DNA of 64,000 bases from Bradyrhizobium diazoefficiens (GTDB taxonomy: Bacteria; Pseudomonadota; Alphaproteobacteria; Rhizobiales; Xanthobacteraceae), in assembly GCF_018131015.1 (NCBI RefSeq), contig NZ_JAFCJJ010000001.1:62001-126000 (forward strand), read 5' to 3'. The position numbers and the translations under genes are program-made. Under the pieces are notes generated by a model. That model was not told the DNA's origin, made no database searches, and saw nothing but the letters and a program-made list of their open reading frames with translations. Numbering within the stretch: position 1 is the first letter of the stretch; each line of letters begins with the position of its first letter. Of this stretch, positions 1 to 10,172 are shown in pieces.

Positions 1-1209
1 GAGGATCTGTCGCGGCTGCTGTTCCAGGTGCTGGAACCGTTCCTGGTCGAGGCGGGCGCCCCGATCCGGGTCGGACAGATTCGCCGCTCCTCGCTGCATC
101 CGATCTGGCAATGGCTCGCCCGCGACGGTGCTCCTGACAAGCTCGCCGAGTTCGAGGCGACGCTGGCGCGCCTGCCGGCCACGGGCAATGCCGGACAGGT
201 CGAGGCCCTCGCGCAGAAACTCCAGGCGGCGGCTGCGGCTGCGATCTTCACGCTGACGGGGCCGGGCGGCGGCGACAAGTCGCGCGCGCTCGCCCGCGTC
301 GGTCCGCCCAGCGTGATCGAGGATCTCTATTCGGTCGGCGCCGTCCTTGCGGTCCGTGATGCGATCGCCGTGTGTAACGAAAGGCTTCCGCGGTTCCTGC
401 GCGCCTTCGGCGATGCCCAGCTCGCCGCGGTGACGACGGCCCTCAACATCCCCGCGCTGCAGACGCCGCAGATGCTGCCGTTCGCGCTGTCGCTGGTGGT
501 CCAGCGGATGAGCGCGCCGTGGCAGATCATCCGCCTCGCCATCAAGATCGCCGCCTCCGACGACGAGATCCGCGTCGCGGCCACGCCCTACGGCGTCGCC
601 GTCACGATCGTGCTGCACGATTTGTCCTGCCTTGCCGCCAATCTGCGCATGGACATCAAGCGCGGCCGCTTCGACGCCGTTGCCGACAATCTGAAGGCGC
701 TGCATGACGGCGTGCGCGGCCTGCGGACCGAGCTCGACCTGCGGATCGATTCACCCTGGGGCAAGCAATTGGCCGCGATCCGGGCCGACATCTCCAACGC
801 GCTGCAATCGGAGATCGACAGCGTCCCCGGCCGCGTCCGCCGCATCCTGCGCCAGCGCGCGGAAAAGGACATTCCGCCGGGCGCGCGGATCGACAGCACT
901 GAAGTCGAGGAGACCGCGGCGCTGATCGATTTCGTCGCGACCTGCCGCAATTTCGCCAGCGAGCTTGCGATCAACGAGGTGACGTTGCGCACCTATTCCG
1001 ATCTCCAGCAATATGTCGAGCGCTCGACCGAGACGCTGATGCAATCGTTGCGGGTGGCCGATCACAAGGTTCGCACCTATCGGCAGCAGCAGGTCCAGGC
1101 CGCGATCCGGTTCTGCGCGGTGCTGTTCGGCGACGACTATGCCTCGTTGATGGGCAGGGCTGCGGAGAACGCCCAGACCGGCGAACGCAAGTCGACGCGC
1201 GCAGGCTGA
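1..1209 (+). CDS. Hypothetical protein, 5'-truncated by the window edge
   Basis: The frame is open from the first base to the TGA at 1207-1209, giving 402 visible residues; the start lies before the window. A GTG at 28 could serve as a start, but the residues before it read smoothly in frame, so I treat the gene as truncated. The product is mostly helical and alanine-rich, with no obvious signal peptide. A hydrophobic stretch lies around residues 155-175 of the visible part. The C-terminal half has long charged helices with regular leucines, as in coiled coils. I recognise no catalytic motif and no family. It reads away from the small gene that follows and is separated from it by 100 bp that contain a plausible promoter. 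Confidence 0.75.
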   Translation, partial: EDLSRLLFQVLEPFLVEAGAPIRVGQIRRSSLHPIWQWLARDGAPDKLAEFEATLARLPATGNAGQVEALAQKLQAAAAAAIFTLTGPGGGDKSRALARVGPPSVIEDLYSVGAVLAVRDAIAVCNERLPRFLRAFGDAQLAAVTTALNIPALQTPQMLPFALSLVVQRMSAPWQIIRLAIKIAASDDEIRVAATPYGVAVTIVLHDLSCLAANLRMDIKRGRFDAVADNLKALHDGVRGLRTELDLRIDSPWGKQLAAIRADISNALQSEIDSVPGRVRRILRQRAEKDIPPGARIDSTEVEETAALIDFVATCRNFASELAINEVTLRTYSDLQQYVERSTETLMQSLRVADHKVRTYRQQQVQAAIRFCAVLFGDDYASLMGRAAENAQTGERKSTRAG

Positions 1210-1243
1210 TTCAGGCGCATATATTTGTGCTCACAATTTCTGG

Positions 1244-1272
1244 TTGACGTTTCCGGCCGTGAGCCCTACGGT
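1244..1272 (+). promoter_or_regulatory. Possible sigma-70 promoter of the 89-residue gene
   Basis: TTGACG (1244-1249) and TACGGT (1267-1272) are separated by 17 bp, 38 bp before the ATG at 1310. The -10 match is only fair. This is a pattern match, not evidence of transcription. Confidence 0.3.
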
Positions 1273-1309
1273 TCCCGTGTAGCTTCCGGGGATTTCTATT
1301 TGTGGGCGC

Positions 1310-1579
1310 ATGAAACCGCTTATCAGCTTCGTTGAAATTGAGAACCGCGTCATCATTGCCAAATATCAGAGACTGATGGTCAGCGCGAAGGTGGTGCTGG
1401 TCGAGCAGGCGAGCGGGCGGCAGTTGCCAGAGACCTTGACCCGGATTGTGTCGCCGGTTCCAGTCGGGGCGTTGCGCATCAGGCTTCCGGACGGCGCCAA
1501 GCCGGGAACATATTTCCTGAAGGCGCTCAATGGACGTGGTGAGGACGTCGCCTGGAGCGTCGATTTCGAGGTCGGTTAA
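1310..1579 (+). CDS. Small hypothetical protein (89 aa)
   Basis: An 89-residue product beginning MKPLISFVEIENRV. It has no signal peptide, membrane segment or cysteine. Alternating hydrophobic residues suggest a beta-rich fold, for example VALRIRL-like and TYFLKAL strands, ending in a DFEVG strand. The ribosome-binding site is weak. It sits alone between the truncated gene and the ccm cluster, on the same strand as both. The coding frame keeps the G/C-rich third positions typical of the neighbours, which supports it as a real gene. I do not recognise the family. Confidence 0.6.
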   Translation: MKPLISFVEIENRVIIAKYQRLMVSAKVVLVEQASGRQLPETLTRIVSPVPVGALRIRLPDGAKPGTYFLKALNGRGEDVAWSVDFEVG

Positions 1580-1624
1580 GTCGTTGGATTTTCCATCGTT
1601 TTGACGTCCCCTCCGGTCGCGCCA

Positions 1625-1642
1625 AATTGACAATTGTCAATT
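1625..1642. promoter_or_regulatory. 18-bp perfect palindrome upstream of ccmI
   Basis: AATTGACAATTGTCAATT is a perfect 18-bp inverted repeat located 69 bp before the ccmI start. It resembles the AT-rich palindromes bound by MarR-type dimers, but no regulator gene is adjacent. A TTGACG box (1601-1606) lies just upstream, so a bound protein could block or assist polymerase. Confidence 0.5.
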
Positions 1643-1711
1643 GCCGGCGCGTCGAGGCGTGGTGTAAAGCGAGCCATGGGCGCGGTTCGCGCGCTGCCGG
1701 AAGCTTGCCAG

Positions 1712-2830
1712 ATGACGCTATGGTTCGTGTTCGCGCTGATGACGGTCGCGGCGATCTTCGCCGTGCTCTGGCCGCTCGGCCGTGGCAGCGGGGGTTCGGA
1801 CGATGTCGCCGGGTCGCAAGCCGGCGAGGTCGCGGTCTACAAGGACCAGTTGGCGGAGGTTGAGCGCGATCTTGCTGCAGCGCGGATCGCGGCCCCCGAA
1901 GCCGATGCCGCGCGCGTCGAGATCGGCCGCAGGCTGCTCGCAGCCGCCGCCGACTCGGACGTACCGGCAGCGAAAACCAGTGTCACATGGCGCCGCGCGG
2001 CGGCCGTGCTGGCGCTGCTCGGACTGCCGCTCGTTGCCATCGGCGTCTACATGCCGCTCGGCTCGCCGCTGCTGCGCGACTTTCCGCTGGCGCAGCGCGA
2101 GCGCGGCGCCAACATGACGCAGTCGCTCGAGAACCTCGTGGTGCAGGTCGAGCAGCATCTGGAGAAAAATCCGGCCGATGGGCGCGGCTGGAGCGTGCTC
2201 GCGCCGGTGCTGGAGCGGCTCGGCCGCTTCGACGAGGCGGTGCGGGCCTATCGCAATGCGCTGACCTACAACGGTGAAAGCGCCGAACGCAGGTCCGATC
2301 TCGGCGAGGCGATCTCGGCTGCCGCAAGCGGCGTGGTGACCGCCGAAGCCAAGGCCGAATTCGAGCGCGCGCATGCGCTCAATGCGGACGATCCCAAGGC
2401 CAACTACTTCCTCGGGCTTGCGGCCGAGCAGGACGGCCGCAAGGACGATGCGGCGGCGATCTGGCGCGCGCTGCTGGCGAAGGCGCCGGCGGATGCGCCG
2501 TGGCGTCACCTCGTGCAGACCTCGCTCGTGCGGGTCGGCGGCGGCACGATGCCGGCGCTGTCGGACGAGACGATCGCGGCGTCGAAGGACATGAACGAGG
2601 GCGATCGCAACGCGATGGTGCGCGGCATGGTCGAGCGGCTGGCGAGCCGCCTGAAGCAGAATGGCGGCGACGTCGACGGCTGGCTGCGGCTGGTGCGCGC
2701 CTATCTGGTGATGGGCGAGCGCGACAAGGCGATGGGCGCATCGACCGACGCGCGCCAGGCGGTCGCCAACGACGCCGAGCGGTTGCGCCAGCTCAACGAA
2801 GGCCTCAAGACACTCGGGCTCGACGGATGA
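1712..2830 (+). CDS. ccmI: Cytochrome c biogenesis protein CcmI (CycH)
   Basis: A 372-residue inner-membrane protein that presents apocytochrome c to the CcmF/CcmH haem ligation complex. The chosen ATG at 1712 begins [16 protein letters not shown], the first membrane helix expected for CcmI. A second helix lies at about residues 97-118. Helical TPR-like repeats, for example around [19 protein letters not shown], follow in the periplasmic C-terminal half. An in-frame TTG at 1634 would add 26 residues with no purpose and overlap the palindrome. It is followed by ccmE after 37 bp, and the order I-E-F-H matches the cycHJKL operon known from Bradyrhizobium. Confidence is high for the family and moderate for the start. 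Confidence 0.93.
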   Translation: MTLWFVFALMTVAAIFAVLWPLGRGSGGSDDVAGSQAGEVAVYKDQLAEVERDLAAARIAAPEADAARVEIGRRLLAAAADSDVPAAKTSVTWRRAAAVLALLGLPLVAIGVYMPLGSPLLRDFPLAQRERGANMTQSLENLVVQVEQHLEKNPADGRGWSVLAPVLERLGRFDEAVRAYRNALTYNGESAERRSDLGEAISAAASGVVTAEAKAEFERAHALNADDPKANYFLGLAAEQDGRKDDAAAIWRALLAKAPADAPWRHLVQTSLVRVGGGTMPALSDETIAASKDMNEGDRNAMVRGMVERLASRLKQNGGDVDGWLRLVRAYLVMGERDKAMGASTDARQAVANDAERLRQLNEGLKTLGLDG

Positions 2831-2867
2831 CGATCCCGACACGAGACGAGCGGAGAACGGACACGCC

Positions 2868-3377
2868 ATGACGCGCAAGCAGCGACGTATGACCATCATC
2901 GGCGGCTCGCTCGCGGTGCTCGCGCTGGCCGCCGCGCTCGTGCTCAACGCGCTTCGCGACTCCATCGTGTTCTTCTCCACCCCGAGCATGGTCGCGGAGA
3001 AGCACCTGGCACCCGGCAAGCGCTTTCGCCTGGGCGGGCTGGTGCAGCCCGGCTCGCTCCAGCGCGGCGACAATCTCGCCGTGAGCTTCGAGATCGCCGA
3101 TGGCAGCGCCAAGCTGCCGGTCGCCTACAAGGGCATCTTGCCGGACCTGTTCCGCGAGGGGCAGGGCGTCGTCGCCGAGGGTGCGCTCGATGCAAGCGGC
3201 GTGTTCAAGGCCGACACGGTGCTGGCGAAGCACGACGAGACCTACATGCCGAAGGACGTCGCCGACGCCCTGAAGAAGCAGGGGCACTGGAAGGACGATT
3301 ACGGCGCCAAGACCTCCGACGGCGCAAGGCCCGCGGCCACGACCGCGCAGGGCAATCCGCAGGGAGCGGTGCGATGA
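2868..3377 (+). CDS. ccmE: Cytochrome c maturation haem chaperone CcmE (CycJ)
   Basis: A 169-residue haem chaperone that binds haem covalently in the periplasm and hands it to CcmF. A membrane anchor spans about residues 9-29 and a small OB-fold domain follows. The haem-binding motif HDETY is present: His122 is the covalent haem attachment residue of the family and Tyr126 the axial ligand. The C-terminal tail is flexible and alanine-rich, as usual. Its stop overlaps the ccmF start in an ATGA arrangement at 3374-3377, so the two are translationally coupled. Confidence 0.96.
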   Translation: MTRKQRRMTIIGGSLAVLALAAALVLNALRDSIVFFSTPSMVAEKHLAPGKRFRLGGLVQPGSLQRGDNLAVSFEIADGSAKLPVAYKGILPDLFREGQGVVAEGALDASGVFKADTVLAKHDETYMPKDVADALKKQGHWKDDYGAKTSDGARPAATTAQGNPQGAVR

Positions 3378-5356
3378 TCGCGGAATCCGGGCATTACGCG
3401 CTGGTGCTTGCGCTTGCGCTCGCGCTGATCCAGTCCGTCGTGCCGCTGGTCGGCGCGCGCCTGAACGATGCCGCGCTGATGAACGTCGCGCGCTCCGCGG
3501 CGCTGGCCCAGCTCCTGTTCGTCGGCGCATCGTTCACCGCGCTCGTGATGCTGCACGTGACCTCGGATTTCTCCGTCGCCAACGTCTACGAGAATTCGCA
3601 CTCGATGAAGCCGCTGATCTACAAGATCACCGGCGTGTGGGGAAACCATGAAGGCTCGATGCTGCTGTGGGTGTCGATCCTGGCGCTGTTCGGCGGCATG
3701 GTCGCGGCCTTCGGCAACAATCTGCCGCTGTCGCTGCGCGCGCATGTGCTGGCCGTGCAGGCGTGGATCGCCAGCGCCTTCTATCTCTTCATCCTGGTGA
3801 CCTCGAATCCGTTCCTGCGCATCCTCAATCCGCCGATCGAGGGACGCGATCTCAACCCGGTGCTGCAGGACATCGGTCTCGCCGTGCATCCGCCGATGCT
3901 CTATCTCGGCTATGTCGGCTTCTCGATCTCGTTCTCCTTCGCCGTCGCGGCGCTGATGGAAGGGCGGATCGACGCGGCCTGGGCGCGATGGGTGCGGCCG
4001 TGGACGCTGGTCGCCTGGATCTTCCTCACGCTCGGCATCGCGATGGGCTCCTACTGGGCCTATTACGAGCTCGGCTGGGGCGGCTGGTGGTTCTGGGACC
4101 CGGTCGAGAACGCCTCGCTGATGCCCTGGCTCGCCGGGACCGCGCTGCTGCACTCGGCGCTGGTGATGGAAAAGCGCAACGCGCTGAAGGTCTGGACCAT
4201 CCTCTTGTCGATCCTGACCTTCTCGCTGTCGCTGCTCGGCACCTTCCTGGTGCGCTCCGGCGTCATCACCTCGGTGCACGCCTTCGCCACCGATCCAACC
4301 CGCGGCGTGTTCATTCTGCTGATCCTCTGCCTGTTCATCGGCGGCAGCCTGTCGCTGTTCGCCGGACGCGCCACCGCGCTGAAGCAGGGCGGCCTGTTCG
4401 CGCCGATCTCGCGCGAGGGCGCGCTGGTGCTCAACAATCTGCTGCTCACGGTCGCCTGCGCGGTCGTGCTGTTCGGCACGCTCTATCCGCTGGCGATGGA
4501 GGTGCTGGCCGATTTCAAGATGTCGGTCGGCGCGCCCTTCTACAATCTCACCTTCGCCCCGCTGTTTGCGCTGCTGCTGCTCGCGGTGCCGTTCGGGCCG
4601 CTGCTGGCGTGGAAGCGCGGCGATCTGCTCGGCGTCACCCAGCGCCTGCTCGCGGCCGGCGTCGCGGGGCTCATCGCCGTCGCCATTGTCTGGGGCTGGG
4701 CGCACGGCGGCAGCACGCTGGCACCGCTCGCCATCGGGCTCGGCATCTTCGTCATCGCCGGCGCGGTGACCGACCTCGTCGAGCGCACCGGCCTCGTTCG
4801 CCTGCCGTTCGCAACCGTGCTGCAGCGAGCCCGCGGCCTGCCACGCTCGGCCTGGGGCACCGCGTTCGCCCATGCCGGCCTCGGCGTCGCGCTGATCGGC
4901 ATCGTCTGCGAGACCACCTGGAACAGCGAATATGTCGCGACGATGAAGCAGAACGACGTCGCGCATGTCGCCGGCTACGAGCTGAAGCTCGACGGGCTGT
5001 TCCAGCGCCAGGGCCCGAACTTCCGCGAGATGATCGCCGAGTTCAACGTCAGCCGCAACGGCGAGCCCGTCAGCGTCATGACGCCGTCCAAGCGCAGCTT
5101 CACCACCCGCGGCTCCTCCACCACCGAGGCCGCGCTGCTGACGCGCGGCGCGAGCCAGCTCTACGTTTCTCTTGGTGATGTCACCAATGAGGGCGCCATT
5201 GCGGTCCGCATCTATCACAAGCCGCTGGTGCTCTTGATCTGGTGGGGACCGGTGCTGATGGCGTTCGGCGGCATGCTGTCGCTGTCCGACCGGCGCCTGC
5301 GGGTCGGCGCGCCGAAGCCGGCGCGGGCCAAGCAGCGCCTGCAGCCGGCGGAGTGA
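3374..5356 (+). CDS. ccmF: Haem lyase subunit CcmF (CycK)
   Basis: A 660-residue polytopic inner-membrane protein, the usual length for CcmF, which ligates haem to the CXXCH motif of apocytochromes together with CcmH and CcmI. The tryptophan-rich haem-handling motif [15 protein letters not shown] is intact at about residues 234-248. Conserved histidines flank it, as in [12 protein letters not shown] upstream and [11 protein letters not shown] downstream. The start codon overlaps the ccmE stop by 4 bp, and the ccmH start follows the stop after 4 bp. The DsbE-like thioreductase gene ccmG is not between ccmF and ccmH, which fits the split arrangement known in Bradyrhizobium. Confidence 0.97.
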   Translation: MIAESGHYALVLALALALIQSVVPLVGARLNDAALMNVARSAALAQLLFVGASFTALVMLHVTSDFSVANVYENSHSMKPLIYKITGVWGNHEGSMLLWVSILALFGGMVAAFGNNLPLSLRAHVLAVQAWIASAFYLFILVTSNPFLRILNPPIEGRDLNPVLQDIGLAVHPPMLYLGYVGFSISFSFAVAALMEGRIDAAWARWVRPWTLVAWIFLTLGIAMGSYWAYYELGWGGWWFWDPVENASLMPWLAGTALLHSALVMEKRNALKVWTILLSILTFSLSLLGTFLVRSGVITSVHAFATDPTRGVFILLILCLFIGGSLSLFAGRATALKQGGLFAPISREGALVLNNLLLTVACAVVLFGTLYPLAMEVLADFKMSVGAPFYNLTFAPLFALLLLAVPFGPLLAWKRGDLLGVTQRLLAAGVAGLIAVAIVWGWAHGGSTLAPLAIGLGIFVIAGAVTDLVERTGLVRLPFATVLQRARGLPRSAWGTAFAHAGLGVALIGIVCETTWNSEYVATMKQNDVAHVAGYELKLDGLFQRQGPNFREMIAEFNVSRNGEPVSVMTPSKRSFTTRGSSTTEAALLTRGASQLYVSLGDVTNEGAIAVRIYHKPLVLLIWWGPVLMAFGGMLSLSDRRLRVGAPKPARAKQRLQPAE

Positions 5357-5360
5357 TCCG

Positions 5361-5837
5361 ATGCGGCAGATCGTCTTCGCGTTCCTCGCGCTGTTTCTGC
5401 TGGCCTTGCCCACGGCGCACGCCGTGCAGCCCGACGAGATCATGTCGGACCCCGCAAAGGAGGCGCGCGCGCGCGAATTGTCGCGCGAGCTGCGCTGCAT
5501 GGTCTGCCAGAACCAGTCGATCGACGATTCCGACGCGCCGCTCGCGCGCGACCTGCGGCTGCTGGTGCGCGAGCGCGTCGCCGCCGGCGACAGCAATTCG
5601 CAGGTGCTCGATTTCCTGGTCGCGCGTTACGGCGAGTTCGTGCTGCTGAAGCCGCGCTTCGAGCGCCAGACCATGCTGTTGTGGCTGCTCGCGCCGCTCC
5701 TGCTGATTGGCGGCGGCCTCGTCTTGTGGCTGCAGATCCGGCGCCGCGCGCGAAGCGGTGCAGACGTACCAGCTCCGCTCACGCCCGAGGAAGAAGCGCG
5801 GCTCGCCGCGTTGATCTCGGACGAAGCGAAGTCGTAG
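5361..5837 (+). CDS. ccmH: Cytochrome c maturation protein CcmH (CycL)
   Basis: A 158-residue membrane-anchored thiol oxidoreductase that keeps the haem-binding cysteines of apocytochrome c reduced. The signal sequence covers residues 1-21 (cut near THA-VQP). The signature LRCMVCQNQSI carries the redox pair Cys46 and Cys49. One membrane helix lies at about residues 108-127, followed by a short cytoplasmic tail. It ends the ccmI-E-F-H operon; about 100 bp separate it from the chemoreceptor gene, with no convincing terminator. Confidence 0.96.
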   Translation: MRQIVFAFLALFLLALPTAHAVQPDEIMSDPAKEARARELSRELRCMVCQNQSIDDSDAPLARDLRLLVRERVAAGDSNSQVLDFLVARYGEFVLLKPRFERQTMLLWLLAPLLLIGGGLVLWLQIRRRARSGADVPAPLTPEEEARLAALISDEAKS

Positions 5838-5941
5838 CTACGTAATGTTACGGGGGCCGTCGCGCGCCGCGTATTTCATGCTCTGTTGACCTTTATTTGG
5901 AACTCTCGGGAGATTCGATTCCTCGCCTTGAGTGCCTGCCG

Positions 5942-7285
5942 ATGTTCGCGAACAGCAACCTGACGATCCGCTTCCTGATCGGCGCCGTCGTCGCTGCATT
6001 ATTGTTCCTGCTGGGCATCGGGGGCGGCACGGGCTTCATCGCCGTGCTCTACCTCAACAACGAGATCACCAGCCTGTCGTCGGACTTCGCCGCGCTGAGC
6101 GGGCCGGCGCGCGATCATGCGATGCAGATCTACCAGCAGGCGCAGACGGCGTTCTCCTGGTTCCTGGTCGCCTGCGCCATCATCGCGGTTGTCGCGGTGG
6201 CGATCTGTCTTGCGACCTGGTTCGCCGTGCGCAACGGCATCCTCAGTCCGCTGGCGGCGATCGTGCATGCCATGCGCGAGGTCGCCGACCAGAAATTCGA
6301 GACGCCCGTTCCTGGGCTCGGCGGCACCAACGAGATCGGCCTGCTCGCCGGCGCGCTCGAGGTGTTCAAGACCAACGGGCTGGAGCGGCGCAGGCTCACC
6401 GAGCAACAGTTGCAGGAAGCCCAGCACCAGGCCGAGCGCTCGAACTATCTCGACGGCCGCATCAAGAACTTCAACGAGCTCGTCGCCAGCGTAGTCGACA
6501 GCGTGGCGTCCTCGGCCGTGCATCTGAAGCGCAACGCCGAGACGCTGTCGCAGACGGCCAACGACACCAGCACCAAGGCCAATGCGGTGGCGAGCGCCGC
6601 GAGCCAGGCCAGCGGCAGCGTGCAGACGGTCGCGGGCTCGGCCGAAGAAATGACGAATTCGATCGGAACGATCAGCCGCCGCGTCTCGGACGCGACCCAG
6701 CGCGCGGAGGGCGCGGCAGCCCAGGCCGAGAAGAGCCGCGACACCATCCATACGCTGTCGGATGCGGCCGACAAGATCGGCGAGGTCGTGCAGCTCGTGC
6801 AGGCGATCGCCTCGCAGACGAACCTGCTGGCGCTCAACGCCACCATCGAGGCGGCGCGGGCTGGCGAAGCCGGCAAGGGCTTCGCCGTGGTCGCCTCCGA
6901 GGTGAAGAGCCTCGCGCACCAGACCAGCAAGGCGACCGAGGAGATCACCTCCCATGTCGCCAGCATCCAGGGCATCACTGCGGAGACGCGCGGCGCCATC
7001 GACGGCATCTCCCAGACGCTGTCGGAGATATCGTCCATCATGTCCGGCATCGAGGTCGATACCGCCCAGCAGCGCACCGCGACGCAGGACATCACGCGCA
7101 GCGTCCAGGATGCCGCGCGCGGCACGCTCGACGTCTCCAATCACATCGTTCAGATCACCTCGACCTCGGCCGAGACCGGGCGCATGGCGGTCGAGGCGCG
7201 GGATTCCGCCGTCGACCTGTCGCAGCAGGCCGAGACCCTGAAGCGCGAAGTCGACGAGTTCATCGTCAGCGTCAGGGCGAGCTGA
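5942..7285 (+). CDS. Methyl-accepting chemotaxis protein
   Basis: A 447-residue chemoreceptor. Helix 1 lies at about residues 10-37, a short loop of about 35 residues is exposed to the periplasm, and helix 2 is at about 74-99. A HAMP domain (about 100-155) and a long cytoplasmic signalling coiled coil follow. The hairpin tip that binds CheA/CheW, containing [19 protein letters not shown], starts near residue 290. The periplasmic loop is too short for a folded ligand-binding domain, so the receptor probably senses membrane state or partners with another protein. I chose the ATG at 5942; an in-frame TTG at 5897 lacks a ribosome site. The tail EFIVSVRAS has no CheR-tethering pentapeptide. Confidence 0.93.
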   Translation: MFANSNLTIRFLIGAVVAALLFLLGIGGGTGFIAVLYLNNEITSLSSDFAALSGPARDHAMQIYQQAQTAFSWFLVACAIIAVVAVAICLATWFAVRNGILSPLAAIVHAMREVADQKFETPVPGLGGTNEIGLLAGALEVFKTNGLERRRLTEQQLQEAQHQAERSNYLDGRIKNFNELVASVVDSVASSAVHLKRNAETLSQTANDTSTKANAVASAASQASGSVQTVAGSAEEMTNSIGTISRRVSDATQRAEGAAAQAEKSRDTIHTLSDAADKIGEVVQLVQAIASQTNLLALNATIEAARAGEAGKGFAVVASEVKSLAHQTSKATEEITSHVASIQGITAETRGAIDGISQTLSEISSIMSGIEVDTAQQRTATQDITRSVQDAARGTLDVSNHIVQITSTSAETGRMAVEARDSAVDLSQQAETLKREVDEFIVSVRAS

Positions 7286-7488
7286 ACGGGGCTCCGGCTC
7301 GCTCACGGAACCCTGTCCAAGTTCCCATGAGATAGCGGCCGCTTGATGCACCTGACGCCAGAGGAGGGGAGTGCGTCTGTTCGCGGCTGAGGCGCCGGAC
7401 AAGAAGGCCCGAGCCGCCGTTGCAAGCGGAAGGGTTTAGGCTAAGAATCTCCCTGTTCAAGACAAGTATCATTCAGGGGAAACAAGCC

Positions 7489-8013
7489 ATGGCCTTTTCA
7501 CTCTACGACGCCAGCGTGGCGAACTATCTGCAGACCCTCGGCGCCGTAAGCGGTTTCCTCGAGCGCGGGCTCGCCCATTTCCGTGACAACAACGTCGATC
7601 CGGAAACCATGGTCGAGACGCGGCTGGCGCCTGACATGCTGCCGCTGCGTTTTCAGATCATCTCCGTCGCGCAGCATTCGCGCGGCGCCATCGAAGCCGC
7701 GCAGAGCGGCGAATTCCGTCCGCCCTCGTTCAAGACGCCGTACGACTATGCCGGGTTGCAGGCGCTGGTCGCGCAGACCCGTGAAGCGCTGGAGGCCTGG
7801 ACACCCGACGCCGTCAATGCGCTCGGCGGCCGCGACGTTTTCTTTCATCTCGGCGAGCACAAGCTGCCCTTCACGACCGAAGGATTCCTGATGTCGTTCT
7901 CGCTACCTAATTTCTATTTCCACGCCACCACTGCCTACGACATCCTGCGCACCAACGGCGTGCCGCTCGGCAAGCGTGATTTCATGGGTCGGATGAAGAT
8001 GAAGAAGGCCTGA
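7489..8013 (+). CDS. DUF1993 family protein
   Basis: A 174-residue soluble protein matching the DUF1993 family in length and in its opening MAFSLYDASV. An AGGGGA ribosome site sits 8 bp before the ATG at 7489. The fold is expected to be a four-helix bundle related to DinB-like proteins. The segment from LGEHKLPFTTEGFLMSFS to FYFHATTAYDILR carries histidines that could bind a metal. The function of the family is unknown. It stands alone, with about 200 bp in front that hold no other gene I can support. Confidence 0.85.
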   Translation: MAFSLYDASVANYLQTLGAVSGFLERGLAHFRDNNVDPETMVETRLAPDMLPLRFQIISVAQHSRGAIEAAQSGEFRPPSFKTPYDYAGLQALVAQTREALEAWTPDAVNALGGRDVFFHLGEHKLPFTTEGFLMSFSLPNFYFHATTAYDILRTNGVPLGKRDFMGRMKMKKA

Positions 8014-8309
8014 GAGGCCGCTGGAGCGGGAGGCGAGAAGGACCCGCGTTGCCGTCGTGTCCCGCTTTGACCCATGCGGGCCGATGGCTTTCCGGCCGGA
8101 GCGGGGCCTTCGCGCCCCAAACGGCCTTTCAGGCAACAGCTAACCGACTGATTCGACTGCGATATCCTGCCGCACCCAGAACCGGCCGCATTACCAAAGT
8201 TTAATTCCCCAGCCAGCGCGCGGTAAGGCGCAAATCACCATCTTTAGGTCCGCAAGGTGCCGCCATCCATCCGGCACCAAACCGATTTCTGGGCCCTGGA
8301 GACCTCTGC

Positions 8310-9887
8310 ATGACCGACCGTCACGACCTCTCGAATCTTCCGTCCTACCGGCAACCGCGCCGGTCGGTGTTTTCCGCGCGCAAGTTTGCGCTGATGGCCT
8401 CGGTCGTCGCCGGCCTCGGCGCTGCCGTCTACGGCTTCAACCCGTCGATCTCGCCGGCCGACCTGTTCTCCAGCCCGGCGCATGCGCAGGTCAACAACGA
8501 GGTCCGCAAGGTCGAGCGTCCGATCGGTTTCGCCGACATTGTCGAGCGCGTGAAACCCTCGGTGATCTCGGTCAAGGTCAACATCAAGGAAAAGACTGCG
8601 AGCAACGACGACAGCGATGATTCCGCCTCGCCGTTCCAGCCGGGCTCGCCGATGGAGCGCTTCTTCCGCCGCTTCGGCGGTCCGGATGGTTTTCCGGGCA
8701 TGAAGGGCGGCCGTGGCCGCGTCGTGCAGGGCCAGGGCTCCGGCTTCTTCATCTCGGCTGACGGCTACGCCGTGACCAACAACCACGTGGTGGACGGCGC
8801 CGACAAGGTCGAGGTGACGACCGACGACGGCAAGACCTACAGCGCCAAGGTGATCGGCACCGACCAGCGCACCGACCTCGCCCTGATCAAGGTCGAGGGC
8901 AGCTCGAACTTCCCGTTCGCCAAGCTTGCCGACGGCAAGCCGCGGATCGGCGACTGGGTGCTCGCTGTCGGCAATCCGTTCGGCCTCGGCGGCACCGTGA
9001 CCGCCGGCATCGTCTCGGCCAGCGGCCGCGACATCGGCAACGGCCCGTATGACGACTTCATCCAGATCGACGCGCCCGTGAACAAGGGCAATTCCGGCGG
9101 TCCCGCTTTCGACACCAGCGGCGAGGTGATGGGCGTCAACACCGCGATCTACTCGCCCTCGGGCGGCAGCGTCGGCATTGCGTTCTCGATTCCCGCCAGC
9201 ACCGTGAAGAGCGTGGTGGCCCAGCTCAAGGACCGCGGCTCGGTCAGCCGCGGCTGGATCGGCGTGCAGATCCAGCCCGTGACCTCCGACATCGCCGACA
9301 GCCTCGGCATGAAGAAGGCCGAAGGCGCGCTGGTGGCGGAGCCGCAGGCGAACGGTCCGGCTGCCAAGGCCGGCATCGAATCCGGCGACGTGATCACCTC
9401 GGTGAACGGCGACGCCGTCAAGGACGCCCGTGAGCTCGCCCGCACCATCGGCGGCATGGCGCCCGGCGCCACCGTGAAGCTCAACGTGCTGCACAAGGGC
9501 CAGGACAAGGTCGTCAACCTGACGCTCGGCCAGCTGCCGAACACGGTCGAGGCGAAGGCCGACACCGACAAGGACAGCGGCAAGAGCGCGAGCCGCGGCA
9601 CCGATGTGCCCAAGCTCGGCATGACGGTTGCGCCCGCCAACTCCGTGGCCGGCGCCGGCAAGGACGGCGTCGTGGTCACCGAAGTCGATCCGAAGAGCGC
9701 CGCGGCCGAACGCGGCTTCAAGGAGGGCGACGTGATTCTCGAGGTCGGCGGCAAGAGCGTGAGCACCGCCGGCGAGGTCCGCGAAGCCATCAACGCGGCG
9801 AAGTCCGACAACAAGAACAGCGTCCTGATGCGCGTGAAGAGCGGCGGCCAGTCGCGTTTCGTCGCCGTGCCCCTCGCCAAGGGCTAG
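8310..9887 (+). CDS. degP: DegP/HtrA-type periplasmic serine endoprotease
   Basis: A 525-residue protein of the Do protease family, which degrades or refolds misfolded envelope proteins. An N-terminal hydrophobic export sequence (about 25-42) is followed by a possible signal peptidase site at AHAQ (57-60). The chymotrypsin-like domain has the full triad: His159 in NNHVV, Asp189 in RTDLAL, Ser262 in GNSGGPAF. Two PDZ domains follow, at about 315-405 and 430-520. Glycine-rich segment RFGGPDGFPGMKGGRGR (about 121-137) corresponds to the flexible LA loop of DegP. The gene is followed by an 11-bp stem-loop and then a two-component operon. About 296 bp lie upstream, in which I see no recognisable extracytoplasmic sigma promoter. 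Confidence 0.95.
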   Translation: MTDRHDLSNLPSYRQPRRSVFSARKFALMASVVAGLGAAVYGFNPSISPADLFSSPAHAQVNNEVRKVERPIGFADIVERVKPSVISVKVNIKEKTASNDDSDDSASPFQPGSPMERFFRRFGGPDGFPGMKGGRGRVVQGQGSGFFISADGYAVTNNHVVDGADKVEVTTDDGKTYSAKVIGTDQRTDLALIKVEGSSNFPFAKLADGKPRIGDWVLAVGNPFGLGGTVTAGIVSASGRDIGNGPYDDFIQIDAPVNKGNSGGPAFDTSGEVMGVNTAIYSPSGGSVGIAFSIPASTVKSVVAQLKDRGSVSRGWIGVQIQPVTSDIADSLGMKKAEGALVAEPQANGPAAKAGIESGDVITSVNGDAVKDARELARTIGGMAPGATVKLNVLHKGQDKVVNLTLGQLPNTVEAKADTDKDSGKSASRGTDVPKLGMTVAPANSVAGAGKDGVVVTEVDPKSAAAERGFKEGDVILEVGGKSVSTAGEVREAINAAKSDNKNSVLMRVKSGGQSRFVAVPLAKG

Positions 9888-10028
9888 GCCTTCAGGAGGT
9901 CTGAGAGATGAGGGGTGTCGCCGGCATCAGTCGCCCCCGCCGACGGCGCCCTTCGGGGGAGCAGTGCAACGCTCGCTTCCCCTGTCTACCTTCCGGTGGA
10001 ATAACGCCCCCCTCCGTCGGAAGGCCTA

Positions 10029-10059
10029 GGGCGGTGAAGTCCCCCCAGCTTCACCGCCC
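10029..10059 (+). terminator. Stem-loop downstream of degP
   Basis: GGGCGGTGAAG (10029-10039) pairs perfectly with CTTCACCGCCC (10049-10059), with a 9-nt loop. It lies 142 bp after the degP stop and about 110 bp before the response regulator. Only a short T run follows, so termination is likely but not certain. Confidence 0.6.
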
Positions 10060-10172
10060 GCCCTTTGCTCGACCAAGTGCCGAGCCAGGATCCCTTCGCT
10101 CGGCTTGCATGCGACTGCCGCTCGCGCCATGTTCATAGAAGGTTGACCTCCTTGACCGCCGCCGAACGCACG

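Noticed and set aside
3299..5596. Long open frame on the minus strand opposite ccmF and ccmH
   Set aside because: It is a GC-rich shadow: composition is dominated by Arg, Gln, Asp and Gly, with no recognisable domain, and the opposite strand encodes intact cytochrome maturation genes.
8101..8118. GC-rich hairpin after the DUF1993 gene taken as a terminator
   Set aside because: The stem is short and no T run follows, so I did not list it.
9908..10138. 76-codon frame after degP
   Set aside because: It overlaps the degP stem-loop, is Pro/Arg-rich and has no sensible domain.
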